Assembly (NCBI RefSeq): GCF_043290135.1
Contig: NC_134710.1
Span: 202,672,692 to 202,736,691, forward strand
Reading direction: 5' to 3'
DNA length: 64,000 nucleotides
Origin: Rhipicephalus microplus
Taxonomy: Eukaryota; Arthropoda; Arachnida; Ixodida; Ixodidae
Shown piece after piece: positions 9,390 to 20,537 of this stretch. Under the pieces are notes generated by a model. That model was not told the origin of the DNA, ran no database searches, and saw only the letters and a program-made list of their open reading frames with translations. A program made the translations under genes and the position numbers. Numbering within the stretch: position 1 is the stretch's first letter; each line of letters begins with the position of its first letter.

Positions 9390-11974
9390 ATTTGTTTTGA
9401 ATTTAAACTATTCTTGACCTCCAGGGACACTAAAATCAAATATAAAGTCAACAAACATTGTTAAAATACAATTTCAAAAACATAGCAGGGGTTGTTTTAT
9501 GTCAAAAAAATTCTTAAGATGGAAGAAGAAGAAACATTAATGGGAGAGACAGGAAAGAGATTTTGGGGCTATTAACTGGGGCCCCATGTTCAAGGCTCCA
9601 CTGGCTTGTGCCGGCAGCCGGACATGGTCAGGAAGTGTTAGTTGCACTTGCGCATTCGAGCTAGTGAGCTCCAAAGAGCTTTCTATTCTGAACTTATGTT
9701 GTGTGCAATTAAGGTTATTTATCTTTTTACTGCAACCCAATGAAATGTGACACGAGGGTAAACGGCGAGTCGCGACCCCACGGACAATCCCGCAAATAGA
9801 GAGTTGGAAAAATTTTTAGCAATGGCAATAAATCTAAGTATACCCTTTTTGAATTCTACAGCGCTCCGTGTCTTTTCCTTTAAGAAATTTGTTTCTGCCG
9901 TGCGCATCGCTAATGAGTTCTTGTGGAGCCATTTGAGCAGGATCACAGTCTTCCTCCTCATGACGGCCACTGTGTGTAGTGTTGGGTGGTGGTAACAGGG
10001 ACAGAAGCTGGTGTTCTGCTCAGTTCGTGAGTACTCGAGCTAGAGTGCCCACCCTTTTGTTGCACCATGGGCCTGCATGTCCCGGACACTAGACAAACCT
10101 TAAAGTGTTTTCAAATAGTTTCCCTAAAGTTGGGCTTCAAATTTTAAAGAGACGCATACCCTGAATGCAACCCAAACCGCTTGCCACTGAGTGAGATGGG
10201 GCAACTTCACAAACAGCATCACCCCCTTTTACTGCCCGACATAAAGCAAGCCAATGACAGCACAAACATTTTTTCTTGCTTTCAGTGTCACTTTCGTTAT
10301 ACACTTAAACTAAAGGCAGCAAAGCACTCCACGTTAAGAACAGTACTGAAATTTAAATTTTGACCAACTGCATAACCCACATTATTGTATACGTGTGCGT
10401 GTGCATATATATCAAGAAATAATATATCAGCCAAATGGTCAGGTAATGAGATGCTGAAGGAGCACCATTAGAATATGACACAACTGATGTCAAGCCCCCT
10501 TGCTAGGATTGCTGCTATAATCCAAAATTTGATCAGACTTCGGTTGTATACACATGCCAGGATAAGACAGTGCACGAAATAATTGAAGCTCATGAAATAG
10601 ACAAGGATGTTTTCACTACTTTGTTAAAAAAAAAACGAATTTTTATCACTATATAGGAGGTAAATGTTCTGTTCTGGAGTGGCTCACAGAGTGCATATTT
10701 GTGGAAAACGTTTTTTCGCGTTTTCTTGTGCCATTCTTTCGTGGAATTTTGTCTGAAATTGGTGGTTTTCCATAAGCATGCAGACATAATGAAAAAAAAA
10801 AAACGTGTTAGCTGAAGTCAGCCTGTCGTCCTGTGTCTTGTCTTCTTATTATGTTTGTGCTCTTACCATTATGAGCAAGTCCAAGAAACAACAGAAACTG
10901 GACATCCCCATGCACCTGCTTTGCAAGGACGGCCTAGTGCATGTGAGCAGCCCAACTAATGTTTATAGTTTGACTCTGTAAAACTCACAAACTACAGCTA
11001 ATTCCCACTGTAGAACAGCTAGGTTTCTTGGGCCAACACTACAAGTTGAAATACCTACATTACATTTTGAAGAAGACCAATTTCAAGCATGTATACAATG
11101 AAAGCAACAGAGATAGTGAGCACCAAATTACTGGCATGTCCCTCACACTACTCAAAGTGCGTACAAACAAAAATGCATGTGCCCTTGTGGTAGCACACTG
11201 TTTCTGAAACAAGATTTCTGAACAATCAGCTCTAAGCTAGCATAAAAGGCTATTTGCATAGTTTACTTTAGACTGCATTTCTTAAATTCAAGGGCTTTGA
11301 AGAAAAGAAAACACTTGCAGAAACGTCAAGAGCCCTGCAATATATACTTTTAAAATTCAAATATGTACAATAAAAAGAAAAAACTCCTCAAAATCACCAA
11401 AGCTCTTACACTCAAACTGTCAAGTTCTTTTTTTTCTTTTTCTGGGCTATAACAGTATTATCCTTCAAATTCAGCGGTATTCCTTTATTTCCCTAATCAC
11501 ATAAAAAAAAAAAGATAACTCGAAAGTGGCTTCACCACATGTCCATAGAGTGAAAATTAGCAATAAATTGAAAGCAGGGACACAAATGTCTTGACATCGA
11601 CAAGTGTGGCGAACTAGCATCAAGAAACAATTATGGCAAATATAGTCTCCATTGGTTTTGTGCGGAACTAACTTTTGTTGATGAAAACTCTAGTCGACAT
11701 TGACCATTTTGTTAGAAATTCTGATGACTATGCTTGTCAACAGTCGCAAAAAGGGACCTGTATACACCCTGTGCGAACATCCCTTTTTTTATCACCATTA
11801 AAAAAAAATCTAATTTGGGCCAGTGTGGGCATAGCAACTAAGCACTTCTTCCCTTGTCCATGTGCTTTGCGTGCAATGTGTTGAAACAAAGTAAATTTTT
11901 ACCCTGCTCAACTTTACCTATCCGAAAACTTGCATGGAGGAATGCAAACTAGTCCAAACATGCACAGGGCTTAC
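9390..11974. other. NELFB intron 2, proximal part; nothing recognised
   Basis: AT-rich intron sequence with poly-A/T runs (for example 10626-10638, 10791-10803 and 11502-11513). No TE ends, RNA genes or coding blocks were recognised. The whole intron (3434-11974) is about 8.5 kb; its distal part holds the two Tigger elements. Confidence 0.5.
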
Positions 11975-12091
11975 CTGGACATCACACTCTTTGTAAAGGG
12001 TTTTATCGCTGACCAGTTGCTTGAGGTACTTCTCTTCTACATGCTCCATATTTTTGAGTATGCACATAACCACTGGACGAAGTGCTGGAAC
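11975..12091 (-). CDS. NELFB: NELFB, exon 2
   Basis: A 39-codon exon encoding VPALRPVVMCILKNMEHV and then EKYLKQLVSDKTLYKECDVQ, aligning directly after the K of exon 1 and before VKRQIWQ of exon 3 in animal NELF-B. The acceptor is CTTGGCAG|GTTCCA with an upstream pyrimidine-rich tract (12091/12092). The donor is CAG|GTAAGC (11975/11974). Both introns it borders are phase 0. The motif LRPVVMC and the Leu/Lys-rich helix fit the NELF-B helical repeat fold. No damage is visible. Confidence 0.95.
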
Positions 12092-13639
12092 CTGCCAAGA
12101 CAAGAAATACAGTTAATCATTGTATATTAGACACTGTATATAGTACCTATATCAAGAGACAACCTGATTTAGTGTATCCTTTCAGTGGGAGTAATATGCA
12201 AAACTGTAATGAAATAAACCTTAAAAATAATTCCACATACCTGCTAATAAAGTACAAAATTAAATTACTCAAAATTTGTGTTGCATATAAAAGGCCACAT
12301 TTTCTTTAACATAAAGTGCAAGGTAAATGCTAACTAAATATAACAGAAGTTCTCAGACTGAGAAATAAAAAAATACAAAATAAGTAAACATTTATTGATC
12401 GAATGGCTAGCAAAGACTATTCTATTCTAGCCTGAGATGGGCAGTCTTCCTGGACTCGCCATTTACTGTACTAGAAATATGTCTCTGAGAGTTGGAGGAA
12501 GAAGGCATTTCATTTCTTGCTGATGCCAATTCATAGTAAAAAAAAAGCTCTTATGCAACCATGCTTTGAACAGTGTGCAAAAAAAAAGGTAATCATTGTT
12601 TATTATGTTTCGATGTGAAACCCATAGCTCCCAATTCACGGCAAACCACGTGCAGTCAATTTATAGTACGTGCATTGATATAAGAAACTAAGCAAATGAC
12701 CCCTTTTCTTCAATATGACTCCGGCTTTGAAATTCTGGAGGAATGGCCTGTGATTAGAATGGCTTGTACACAGCATGTATGAAAATGACAGATCACTTAA
12801 ATTTCTGTAAAATGAATATAAGATCACTATGCAATTTAAAAAACCAAAATGAATATAACATCACTGTACAATTTGAAAAACCCCAGGCTTGCGCAACGCA
12901 CAGCCCAGCCACCACAGCATAAGCTGGCAGGCTCCTCTACATCAGGAGTGTTGTACTCTTGGGGTGCCTACAAGTACAGTTACACAGTGATGGAAGTGAC
13001 TTTTTACTTTTTGAAACATACTTTGAAGCAAGAAAAGTACTGTTTTGGATAGCCACAAGTGAAATTTGGGAGAAAAAAAATGTTAGTTTGGAGCAGCTAC
13101 TGGTCTTTTAGGGGCAGATACAAAATTTGCCATACACCAATTGGAGTTCAAAGCATCGTCAAAGCATCTCACAAATATAAATATTTATTATGAAATACAT
13201 GTCACAGACCACAACGAATGTGAAATTCCAGAAGCAAGCAACTAAAAATACGGCTAGTTGTCAAAATTGGCTGTGAAATCAGGTACGTATTTAAAATACT
13301 GGTATTTGTGACAGGAATAAAACCGAATCGGGAAAGCTGAGCACCACATTTCAAAAGTACCCACAGTCTCACAGCTGTTGCCAAACAGGCAGTAGATAAT
13401 TGGTACGAGATAAAAGCAATACTGCTCATTTTCACATTTCGCCACACTAGCCTACGTGTCAAAAAAAAAAAGCATATGAGCTATATGCTTAATATGTCAG
13501 TTCTTGTCGCTTGAATGAGATTCGAGCCAACAATGGTACACATTAATAGTGTACTGAGATGCTAGCACACAGATTTTTTTCAGTTTCTTTAGAACTCTTG
13601 TGATAGTGAAACAATAAAATATTTAAAAATGATTTATTC
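12092..13639. other. NELFB intron 1, first part; nothing recognised
   Basis: AT-rich intronic sequence with short poly-A runs; no coding block or repeat end identified. Intron 1 as a whole spans 12092-19431 (7.3 kb). Confidence 0.5.
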
Positions 13640-14318
13640 TCCAACCAAAAAGTTTGTGAAGAAACCCGACGTTTCGGAACGAACTTGGTTTTTTCCTCGG
13701 GGGAAATTGGGATAGTTAGAGCACGAGAACAGGACGACGACAAAGAGACAAGAAGTCTTTGTCGTCATTCTGTTCTTGCGCTATAACTATCGTCATGTCA
13801 TACCAACTAGCCCAAACTGCCACACTCCTAAGAGAAATCGGGACTACGTAGCAGCGGCATCTTCACAGCACTCACGGTGCGGTTAATGACCCCCCCCCCA
13901 CCTCTCTCTCTCATTTCGCCATGGAGCGCAGATTATGTACATACACTAGGGAAAGGCTTCCGAGAGCGCAGTTGATGTTTTGGGCAGTTCGCTGTATATG
14001 CCATGACTCGAGTAGTAACCTTCTCCTCCAGTTCATCTCGCTTTCAAGGATGGTCGTTGCTTCAAAATTTGTCCGGTGGTCCAACGTTTCAGCATGCTCA
14101 GCGACTGCGCTGCGCTCTTTGTAGAGGTTCCGCACGTTGTTGGCATGTTGCTTGAGTCGTTCCGGTAGGTTTTTCATCTCATCGATATACGAAGAAGGGC
14201 ACTTGGCGCACGGGATCTTGCAAACGACACCGGGAGTCCTGTCCATTATTGGCCGGTCTTTCCCAGTTTTCATACCCAGTCGAATGTTTAAATTCAAATA
14301 AAATATTGTCATTCTCAA
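13640..14318 (-). pseudogene. Penelope-like element 3' fragment with GIY-YIG endonuclease domain
   Basis: The minus frame 13911-14318 reads PGVVCKIPCAKCPSSYIDE, then LPERLKQHANNVRN, AVAEHAETLDHRTNF and ESEMNWRRRLLLESWHIQ. This is the GIY-YIG endonuclease of Penelope-like retroelements, with its CxxC zinc-finger-like insertion and the late Glu. The YIG motif is changed to YID. The reverse transcriptase half is missing, so this is a 5'-truncated copy. Downstream (13640-13760), GTTTCGGAACGAACTTGGTT and a purine-rich stretch form the element's 3' flank. It sits in NELFB intron 1 in the gene's sense orientation. Confidence 0.85.
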
Positions 14319-14456
14319 TCTATCAGTGCCATTTCAGAGCAGGATTGGAGCAATTACTCACAAAAATTGCTGTTTGGAGCAGCATTTCTCTTTTGAAGCA
14401 GTTTGGAGCGATCGGAGCGGCACTTCGATCACTGGTTATGAGGTTTTCATTGAAGA

Positions 14457-14656
14457 CTGATTTGTGGGGTTTAACGTCATGAAACTGCCATATGATTATG
14501 AGAGACATAGTTGAGGGCTCCGGAAACGTCGACCACCAGGGGTTCTTAGTGCACCCAAATCAGAGTACACAAGCCTACAACATTTCCGCCTCCATCGAAA
14601 ATGCAGCCGCCACAGCCGGGATTCGATCTCGCGACCTGACTGATCATGAGGTACCC
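14457..14656 (-). repeat. Ruka-like SINE, copy 2 (5' truncated)
   Basis: It matches the body and tail of the other SINE copies (TGTGGGGTTTAACGTC, CCATATGATTATGAGAG, GTGCACCCAAATC and the B-box GGGATTCGATCTC complement). It stops about 40 bases short of the tRNA-like 5' end. It lies in NELFB intron 1, close to the Penelope-like fragment. Confidence 0.85.
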
Positions 14657-15996
14657 ACTATGTAATAAATCAGCATATTTTGGAAAGTAGTGAAAATCCA
14701 CTTTGCACTCCTAAGGCAATGAGCACACCTACAAACCTGTACTCTGTTTTAGTTGCGGTCGATGATGATTATAATGAATTGTGGCCGAGCCCTTTATTAT
14801 GGATGGGAAACTTTTAAATCATCCACTTGCTATGTAATTCACTCGGTCAGAAACCCGGTAATATTCTATTCTTGTAACAGGCAAGATTACATCTGTTAAC
14901 ACGGTTCAATTTCATACATAATACTTGCTTAAATAGTCTGTGGTAAAACACTTGCTTGCCATACAGAACGCCCGGGAATCACCTCACAACCATTCTTTTC
15001 TCATTGAGTGCAATAGGTGCAACTGATACCGGCAAAAGCCGATAACTATGCCATCGAAATCGGTTGTTGCTGTAAGCTATTAACAGCTTGCGCTGTAAGA
15101 AAGATTGCAGCGTAAAAAGAATTACATTATGCAGTTTTACCTCCTGCTGTTCCATAGTTCAAAAATGTTTAACGTCGATTTGTAAATTGACAAGAAAACT
15201 TAGCAAATGAGCAGTGATCTTTGTTTGGCATTGGCTGTGCACAATTATTTGTGCAACGACCTCTAAAGGCCTTTGGCAATAAACGGAATTATTATGATGA
15301 ACAGCGTAATTGCCATTTATACCTCGTATTATACAGCAGTTACTCTTCTACTCGGCTGCCTCGTGGGTTCGCGTACAAAAAGCAGAATTTCTGGAAAGCA
15401 CCAATGAAGCTTGGCCTCTTTATTATTGCAAAATATGCAACAGCAATTTGAGCTTCAATAACTGAGATGGGTATGCGACACCAAATTTCATAGTGAGCCA
15501 GAGCACTCAGCTTTTCCAAAATGTACTGAATGAGCACAACTGTATGCGAAAAGTTTACTACTCATTGCTAAGCACACTAGGGCCACTCTATCTCCCCCTT
15601 AACAATGATAAAAACAGCCACGCAAAGAAAACCATAATTTAGCTGTGCAGTAGTCCTGTCTGCAAATTACATTTGAATATGCAGTTTTACAGATCCACAT
15701 TTACAGTGCAAGACGACACCACAGAAAGCAACACACACAAGACACCTTCTTTTCTACGCCGTCTCGCACTGTAAATATGGAAGCTAGATAAAATTCACCC
15801 AGCATATTGTTTGGCGAGTTTTAAAGACTCTTCCAAGTGGTGATTGTTTTCATGGCTCTTGTGGTCCTGCGCTACATAAGAATCGTGCGACCAATCTTGC
15901 AGAATGCGCCTGTGCTTCATATTGTGTAAACACCACCAGTGGTAGCACGTACTCCACTGAAAACTTGGTGCACCGTCACTCCATCTTCCACATTAA

Positions 15997-16639
15997 AGGG
16001 GTACTGACACAAAAATTTGGCCTTGCGTTTTTCTACTGCAATGCGTTGCTGGGGGCCTGTTAGTCATGACACGACGCATTGTTTGCTGTAGCAGGCGACA
16101 GATAATTAATTACAGGCACCTCATTATCAATCAGTTTCAGTTTTGGTTTGAGAGTTCCAAAAACTGGGTGCAACTTTCGTCACCTAGTGTGTGCAGCTCT
16201 TGACCACGTCAGCACACAGAACTGTGACACACTTCCGCACGGTCCGCATCAAGAACTACTTTCGAATAGGAAACGACACTGGAATGTCACCAAACACAAA
16301 ACTTTCTAAGCGTGCGCCACAACCAGACACTCGCAACCAGCCGCCGAGAAATATAGACTTCGGGAACTAACGTGGCAAAAGAAAAATGGCAGCTACGACG
16401 TCGTCATAACTTTTGTTAACTTCAGCGTGGTGACGTGAGCGAAGTAGGGGTTCACCTCTGGGTCCCCTTCGAGGGTGTCTATAGCGCTATGGAGTTGGTC
16501 ACTCACGCAATCTTCAAAATTAATTTAAAATACCTTCCAAGCTATATTCGCTATTGATATCTTGCAGATGACATACGAGTGTTCATGAGAATCGACCCCG
16601 CAGGCTATCTCAGCCCCAAAATTTTGAGACAGTACTCAT
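15997..16639. mobile_element. TTAA-flanked MITE, copy 1
   Basis: TTAA (15993-15996), then AGGGGTACTGACACAAAAATTT; the other end is the complement ATGAGTACTGTCTCAAAATTTT next to TTAA (16640-16643). The 643-bp interior has no ORF and contains TAATTAATTACAGGCACCTCATTATCAA, written here only as a landmark at 16109-16136. A second, inverted and truncated copy is at 45615-46310. piggyBac-like mobilisation is inferred from the TTAA target and AGGG-type ends. Confidence 0.85.
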
Positions 16640-16741
16640 TTAACATTGCCCCCACAAAAGGAACACCAGGAATCTGTGTCATGCACGAAAATTTTAGGCT
16701 TGTCTAAAGCAGGACTGACAGGATAGTTGGTGATTCATTGT

Positions 16742-17025
16742 TATGTCCGGTGTTGTTGTCGGCCCATAGACGTACGTGTGGGTCGCGGTAGTCCAAAAAG
16801 CTCAGACAGCCTCGAACGGTTAAAAACAAGTTTATTCCTATTCGGATGGAGGCGGCGGCCGAACTGCCGGGGGAAACGACGGTGGCTCGTTTGCGCCGAG
16901 CGGGGGAAGGGGAGGAGTCAACATCTAGAAGCAGTTTCAGCAACCAGTCCTTCGCGGGTTCAGAGGCTCGCTCGTGACACAGGGGTGCTTGGAACACAAC
17001 ACACAGGGGTGCTTGGAACACAACA
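16742..17025 (-). mobile_element. LTR-like insertion (solo LTR candidate)
   Basis: The minus strand begins TGTTGTGTTCCAAGCACCCC, holds an AATAAA signal (GGAATAAAC, complement near 16831-16840) and ends in ...GGGCCGACAACAACACCGG. ATTGT occurs on both flanks (16737-16741 and 17026-17030), consistent with a 5-bp target duplication, although exact ends are uncertain. A 24-bp unit CACAGGGGTGCTTGGAACAC... is present twice in tandem at 16978-17025. There is no coding capacity. A solo LTR is the most economical reading. Confidence 0.5.
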
Positions 17026-17030
17026 ATTGT

Positions 17031-19431
17031 AAAAAAACCTAGGGTGCAGGAATGATAAAAAGTCAGTACCTCATAAACAATGCATTTTTTCATTTCTTCA
17101 AATTGTTCCAAGTTCGTTGCAAAACACAAGTAATCCGCACTACAGAAACAAGTCCCAATGCATGCAACTTAGGGTGTAAATGCAAAACACAGAAAGCTGA
17201 CCAGTCAAACAGCGTTACTGTTCTTTGGCTTTGACCGTAAGTATTGAAGACCCATGGTATTCATAAAGCGGGGCTTGTTACTGTAGTGACAGGTAATGCC
17301 GCTGTCACGCAGCAAATACATAGTGTGCACGTGCGTCACGCAGCGCCCCTTCGTCACTTCCGGAATGCGCCACCGACATGCCCGGGTACCTACCAACTCC
17401 GTCGGCTACCGCTGCCGTGTTGTCTCCTCGTGCTTGCACCCGTTTAGTTTTGCCTCACGATGCAAGTTTGTGGGCTGCTAGTGAGGCAAGTTGATTTAGT
17501 AGTCCCCGAAGAGGGAGCATAACTTCGGGGTGTTTCTTCGCCAAAAGTTATTACCTAAAATTGAGAACGCACAGCGTGATTTTCCAAAAAGCACCGGCGT
17601 GTTTGGCTGACGCGGATCAACAAAAAAACTACTTGAAGAAACTCGGTGATATTTGGATCTTCAGGTGCAACTTCATTCCGGGTAAGTGCCATAGCCAAGC
17701 ACTTACCTGCAAACAGAGATAGCTCACCAAGATACTGTACATACAAACTTGTCCGTGACCACTGCACGCACAATCAGCGTGTCAGGGAGGCAGTTAAAAT
17801 CGTGATGGCTATCGCGGAAATTCGGGTGATGCATTGAAACAAACTGTGAAAATGGATGCGAAACAATATTAGTTCACTTTGAAGTATATAGCCGATCGGT
17901 TCGAGTTGGGGGGTCAGGATTTTGAAAAATTGGTCAATTATTTCCCTAACACGGTCTCCATCATTTTCAGGGACTCCACTGTACATTAGCGTGCAAAAAA
18001 GTAAAATACAAGGTGAAAATGGTGTCAAAACATACACGAAAAAAAAAAAGTGATGGCCGGAATTACCGCGGCATGCACCGCACGAAGTCTCTATCTGCCT
18101 CATATAATATTTTCCTTGGCTGTTTCCACAAATTTCAATCAAAGAGGCTCAACATCAGCACTGTTTAAAACACTTGGGGGGAGGAGGGGCTGCTACTTTG
18201 GTGGCTTGGGCCGCAGCAATATATTAATATCTTATCTCTTGTATAGTTGCCTAGCTCTGCATGACTCATTTTCGATGGGAGCTGCTGCGCTTCGCTCATC
18301 CACTCTTAAAATTGCGACTAGAGAGACTTTGGGCTTTCACTTGTTCTTGGGCTCCGCAATTTGTAGTGTTTGTAGGGAAAGCGAGATAATGGGCCCCCTT
18401 AGGTCGTGGCGGGCAGCCGGTGTACACGGTGGCTGGTATATGTGCCACACACCTTGATTTTCTGGTCTTGTATTGAGTGAACAAACGAGGCCTTCCTAAT
18501 TCGATGAGCTCGTTAAAGTACGCCAACAAAAAACCACAATGCTTCCCTTTCAACATCGTACATAGCAACAGATGACGAGCCCCCAACAAACCACGCTGCA
18601 GAACGCGAACTGCCGTAGGTACTCAGGGAGGTACCCAGCCATGGCGGGAGAGGGCAACAACGGCGGAAGTGACATCACATGAACACTATGTATAAGTGAC
18701 TTACCATGAATGACATTCGCTCACAATAAAACTAATGACATCCCTTTTAATTCGCATTCTCAATTGATTTGGGGCCAAATGCATAGCCTTCAGAAAAAAA
18801 AAAAAGTCGCACAAAACTCAGGTTTTTACAAAGCATGTAACCAGAAATCAAATTGTTAAAAAGATGGTCACACTATTTCCACGCTTCATGACATCACCAG
18901 CTATGTTTTTCATGTATTTTAGCTTGACTTGTGTCAGTTGCAACAAACTGCACAAAAGTGCCATGCAATATTGTTGTTGATGCCTCTTACAGCTATTTTT
19001 CAGTGTTGAGTTTGTGAATTACTCTTAGGATATGCAACGTCAAATGCAAGTTTGCTAAAGCCATTGCACAGTCGTCACTTTCAAATGCAACTCGTTTTCT
19101 TTGTGTGACGGTACTTAGGGAAGATGCCCTTAAGTTCACTTAATGACGTTTCATGGAAATGAAATGTTTTTCCTTCGAGGCTGTAAACATACGCTGCTAG
19201 CAAAAATTTCGCAGACCTCTATGTTCCTGTCAAGGTGTAGGGTTCTTGTCAAGCAGCTTAAATGCGGGGATCACCGCATACAGTTCCTGAAACAGTATGT
19301 AGGCCTGTGTTCACAAAATTAGAACACAATTCAGAGAGCTTCACGAGTGGCTAAATGAAGGCAAGCAAAATCTGCATGCAACACACGTCCAAGTGATCAC
19401 TCACGCACAAAGAAAAGCAGGAGCCTCGTAC
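17031..19431. other. NELFB intron 1, proximal part; nothing recognised
   Basis: Mixed sequence with several ORFs of 60-135 codons on both strands, none with a motif I recognise. No TE ends were identified. Confidence 0.5.
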
Positions 19432-19740
19432 CTTGATGACTGGAAAACTTTTCTGCAACATCTCTTTCAGCTTTTTCTCCTTCTCACGGCCTTCCTGCTT
19501 ACCAAGGTTTTCAATTTGCTGTAGAAGGCGTTCCTTTAACTCTTCTAACACAGATGTGTGAAATTCGAGCCTGCAGACCCCGTGCAAGTCAAGCAAAGGC
19601 AACATAGGACGTAAAGACGGCAACAGGATGCCATTTTCTTCTTGAAACTCTTCAATTGCACGTAGTGGGTCAGAACAATTGGTCAGAGCCTCACGAAGAA
19701 ACTCCCGACCCGGAATGCCAACCTCTTCTAGGCCTGCCAT
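19432..19740 (-). CDS. NELFB: NELFB, exon 1 (start of the coding sequence)
   Basis: The first 103 codons of NELF-B: MAGLEEVGIPGREFLREALT, NCSDPLRAIEEFQEENGILL, PSLRPMLPLLDLHGVCRLEF, then a charged coiled stretch (LKERLLQQIENLGKQEGREK) ending EMLQKSFPVIK. Vertebrate NELF-B has the same order (LTNCTEPLKAIEQFQTENG, LPFLDLHG, LEKSF), and its start aligns within a residue or two, which supports this ATG (19738-19740). The donor is AAG|GTACGA, phase 0. The exon follows NOP10 by only 114 bp, so transcription either starts in that short gap or runs through from NOP10. NELF-B acts in the nucleus in Pol II pausing. Confidence 0.96.
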
Positions 19741-19854
19741 GACGACTTAATTCAGCAAATACTACCCTAACAAGAAATAAGAATAGCGAAGTTTTTTTGT
19801 TTTTTTTCCCTAGCTTTTCGGTCCCGTCACCCCAACTCTCTTGCTGCTTGTTGT
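19741..19854 (-). promoter_or_regulatory. 114-bp NOP10-NELFB intergenic segment
   Basis: The gap between the NOP10 stop and the NELFB start, both on the minus strand. On that strand it contains an A-rich run (GGGAAAAAAAACAAAAAAAC) followed by a pyrimidine-rich TTCTTATTTCTTG. I see no canonical AATAAA in it and no TATA box. It must carry whatever separates the two transcripts, or the pair is co-transcribed. Confidence 0.5.
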
Positions 19855-20049
19855 CTAGAAGGTTTGCTTCGGCTGCTGCGTTGGTAGCAAGTTGAAACGA
19901 CGCTTGATGAGTATTCTGTATTTGGAGTACTTGTCGTCAGGCGTAAAACGCGACGGATGCGCCGTGGTCGTCGGCTTTCCGTCAGGAGAGACCTGCTTCA
20001 GAGTGTACACTCGATTGCCACTTTCATCCAGGTAGTACATTAACATCAT
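19855..20049 (-). CDS. NOP10: NOP10, H/ACA ribonucleoprotein subunit 3
   Basis: A complete 64-codon [67 protein letters not shown]. It has the exact length of human NOP10 and the same landmarks: YYL.E.G.RVYTLK, AHPARFSPDDKYS, IKKRF..L.TQQP. NOP10 is a core protein of H/ACA snoRNPs with dyskerin, NHP2 and GAR1. It supports pseudouridylation of rRNA and snRNA, and telomerase RNA stability, in nucleoli and Cajal bodies. The first Met (20049) is preferred because MMLMYYL aligns without gaps with MFLQYYL. No intron is present. The gene lies head-to-tail 114 bp upstream of NELFB. Confidence 0.96.
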   Translation of the reverse strand: MMLMYYLDESGNRVYTLKQVSPDGKPTTTAHPSRFTPDDKYSKYRILIKRRFNLLPTQQPKQTF

Positions 20050-20099
20050 TTTCGAACACTAGTTGAGGAGACGACTTCCAAACAATTTCAGCGCAAGGG

Positions 20100-20136
20100 C
20101 TGGGGTTAGCGAAAAACCTGGGGCTAGCGAAAAAAC
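20100..20136 (-). promoter_or_regulatory. Tandem 18/19-bp motif just upstream of NOP10
   Basis: CTGGGGTTAGCGAAAAAC (20100-20117) is followed at once by CTGGGGCTAGCGAAAAAAC (20118-20136), 51-87 bp upstream of the NOP10 ATG. The position is right for a core promoter or 5' UTR element. The motif is not one I can name; a recent slippage duplication is equally possible. Confidence 0.4.
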
Positions 20137-20537
20137 ACGACGCCGACAGAGACGCTACTAACGCCAGAACACGAGGCCAACAAGGCAACATCCGGGACTT
20201 TCAAGATTCAAATGCTCAATGTTGCTAACTTGTTTGTCTGAGTTCTCTAAAAGTGTAGACTGACTTAGAAGTGTGGCAGCTTGGCGTAACGTTTATAAAA
20301 ATGCATAAAAACTATACTTTAAAAAAAATGTTTAGATGTTAAAAAAGGCAATGATATTTAAAAATGAATAATATTCAATACAATTTTTTAAATATTCAAG
20401 AGAACGGAAAGTTGGGTGAGTACAAGGAGGATACATAAAACTTGCTGGAGTAGTAGCAACGCCACCGACACCGAATTTCCTCTAGGTGGTGTTGGTGGAA
20501 GCCGCCCATGCACCGGCAGCGCCGCTACGAGAGAGAA

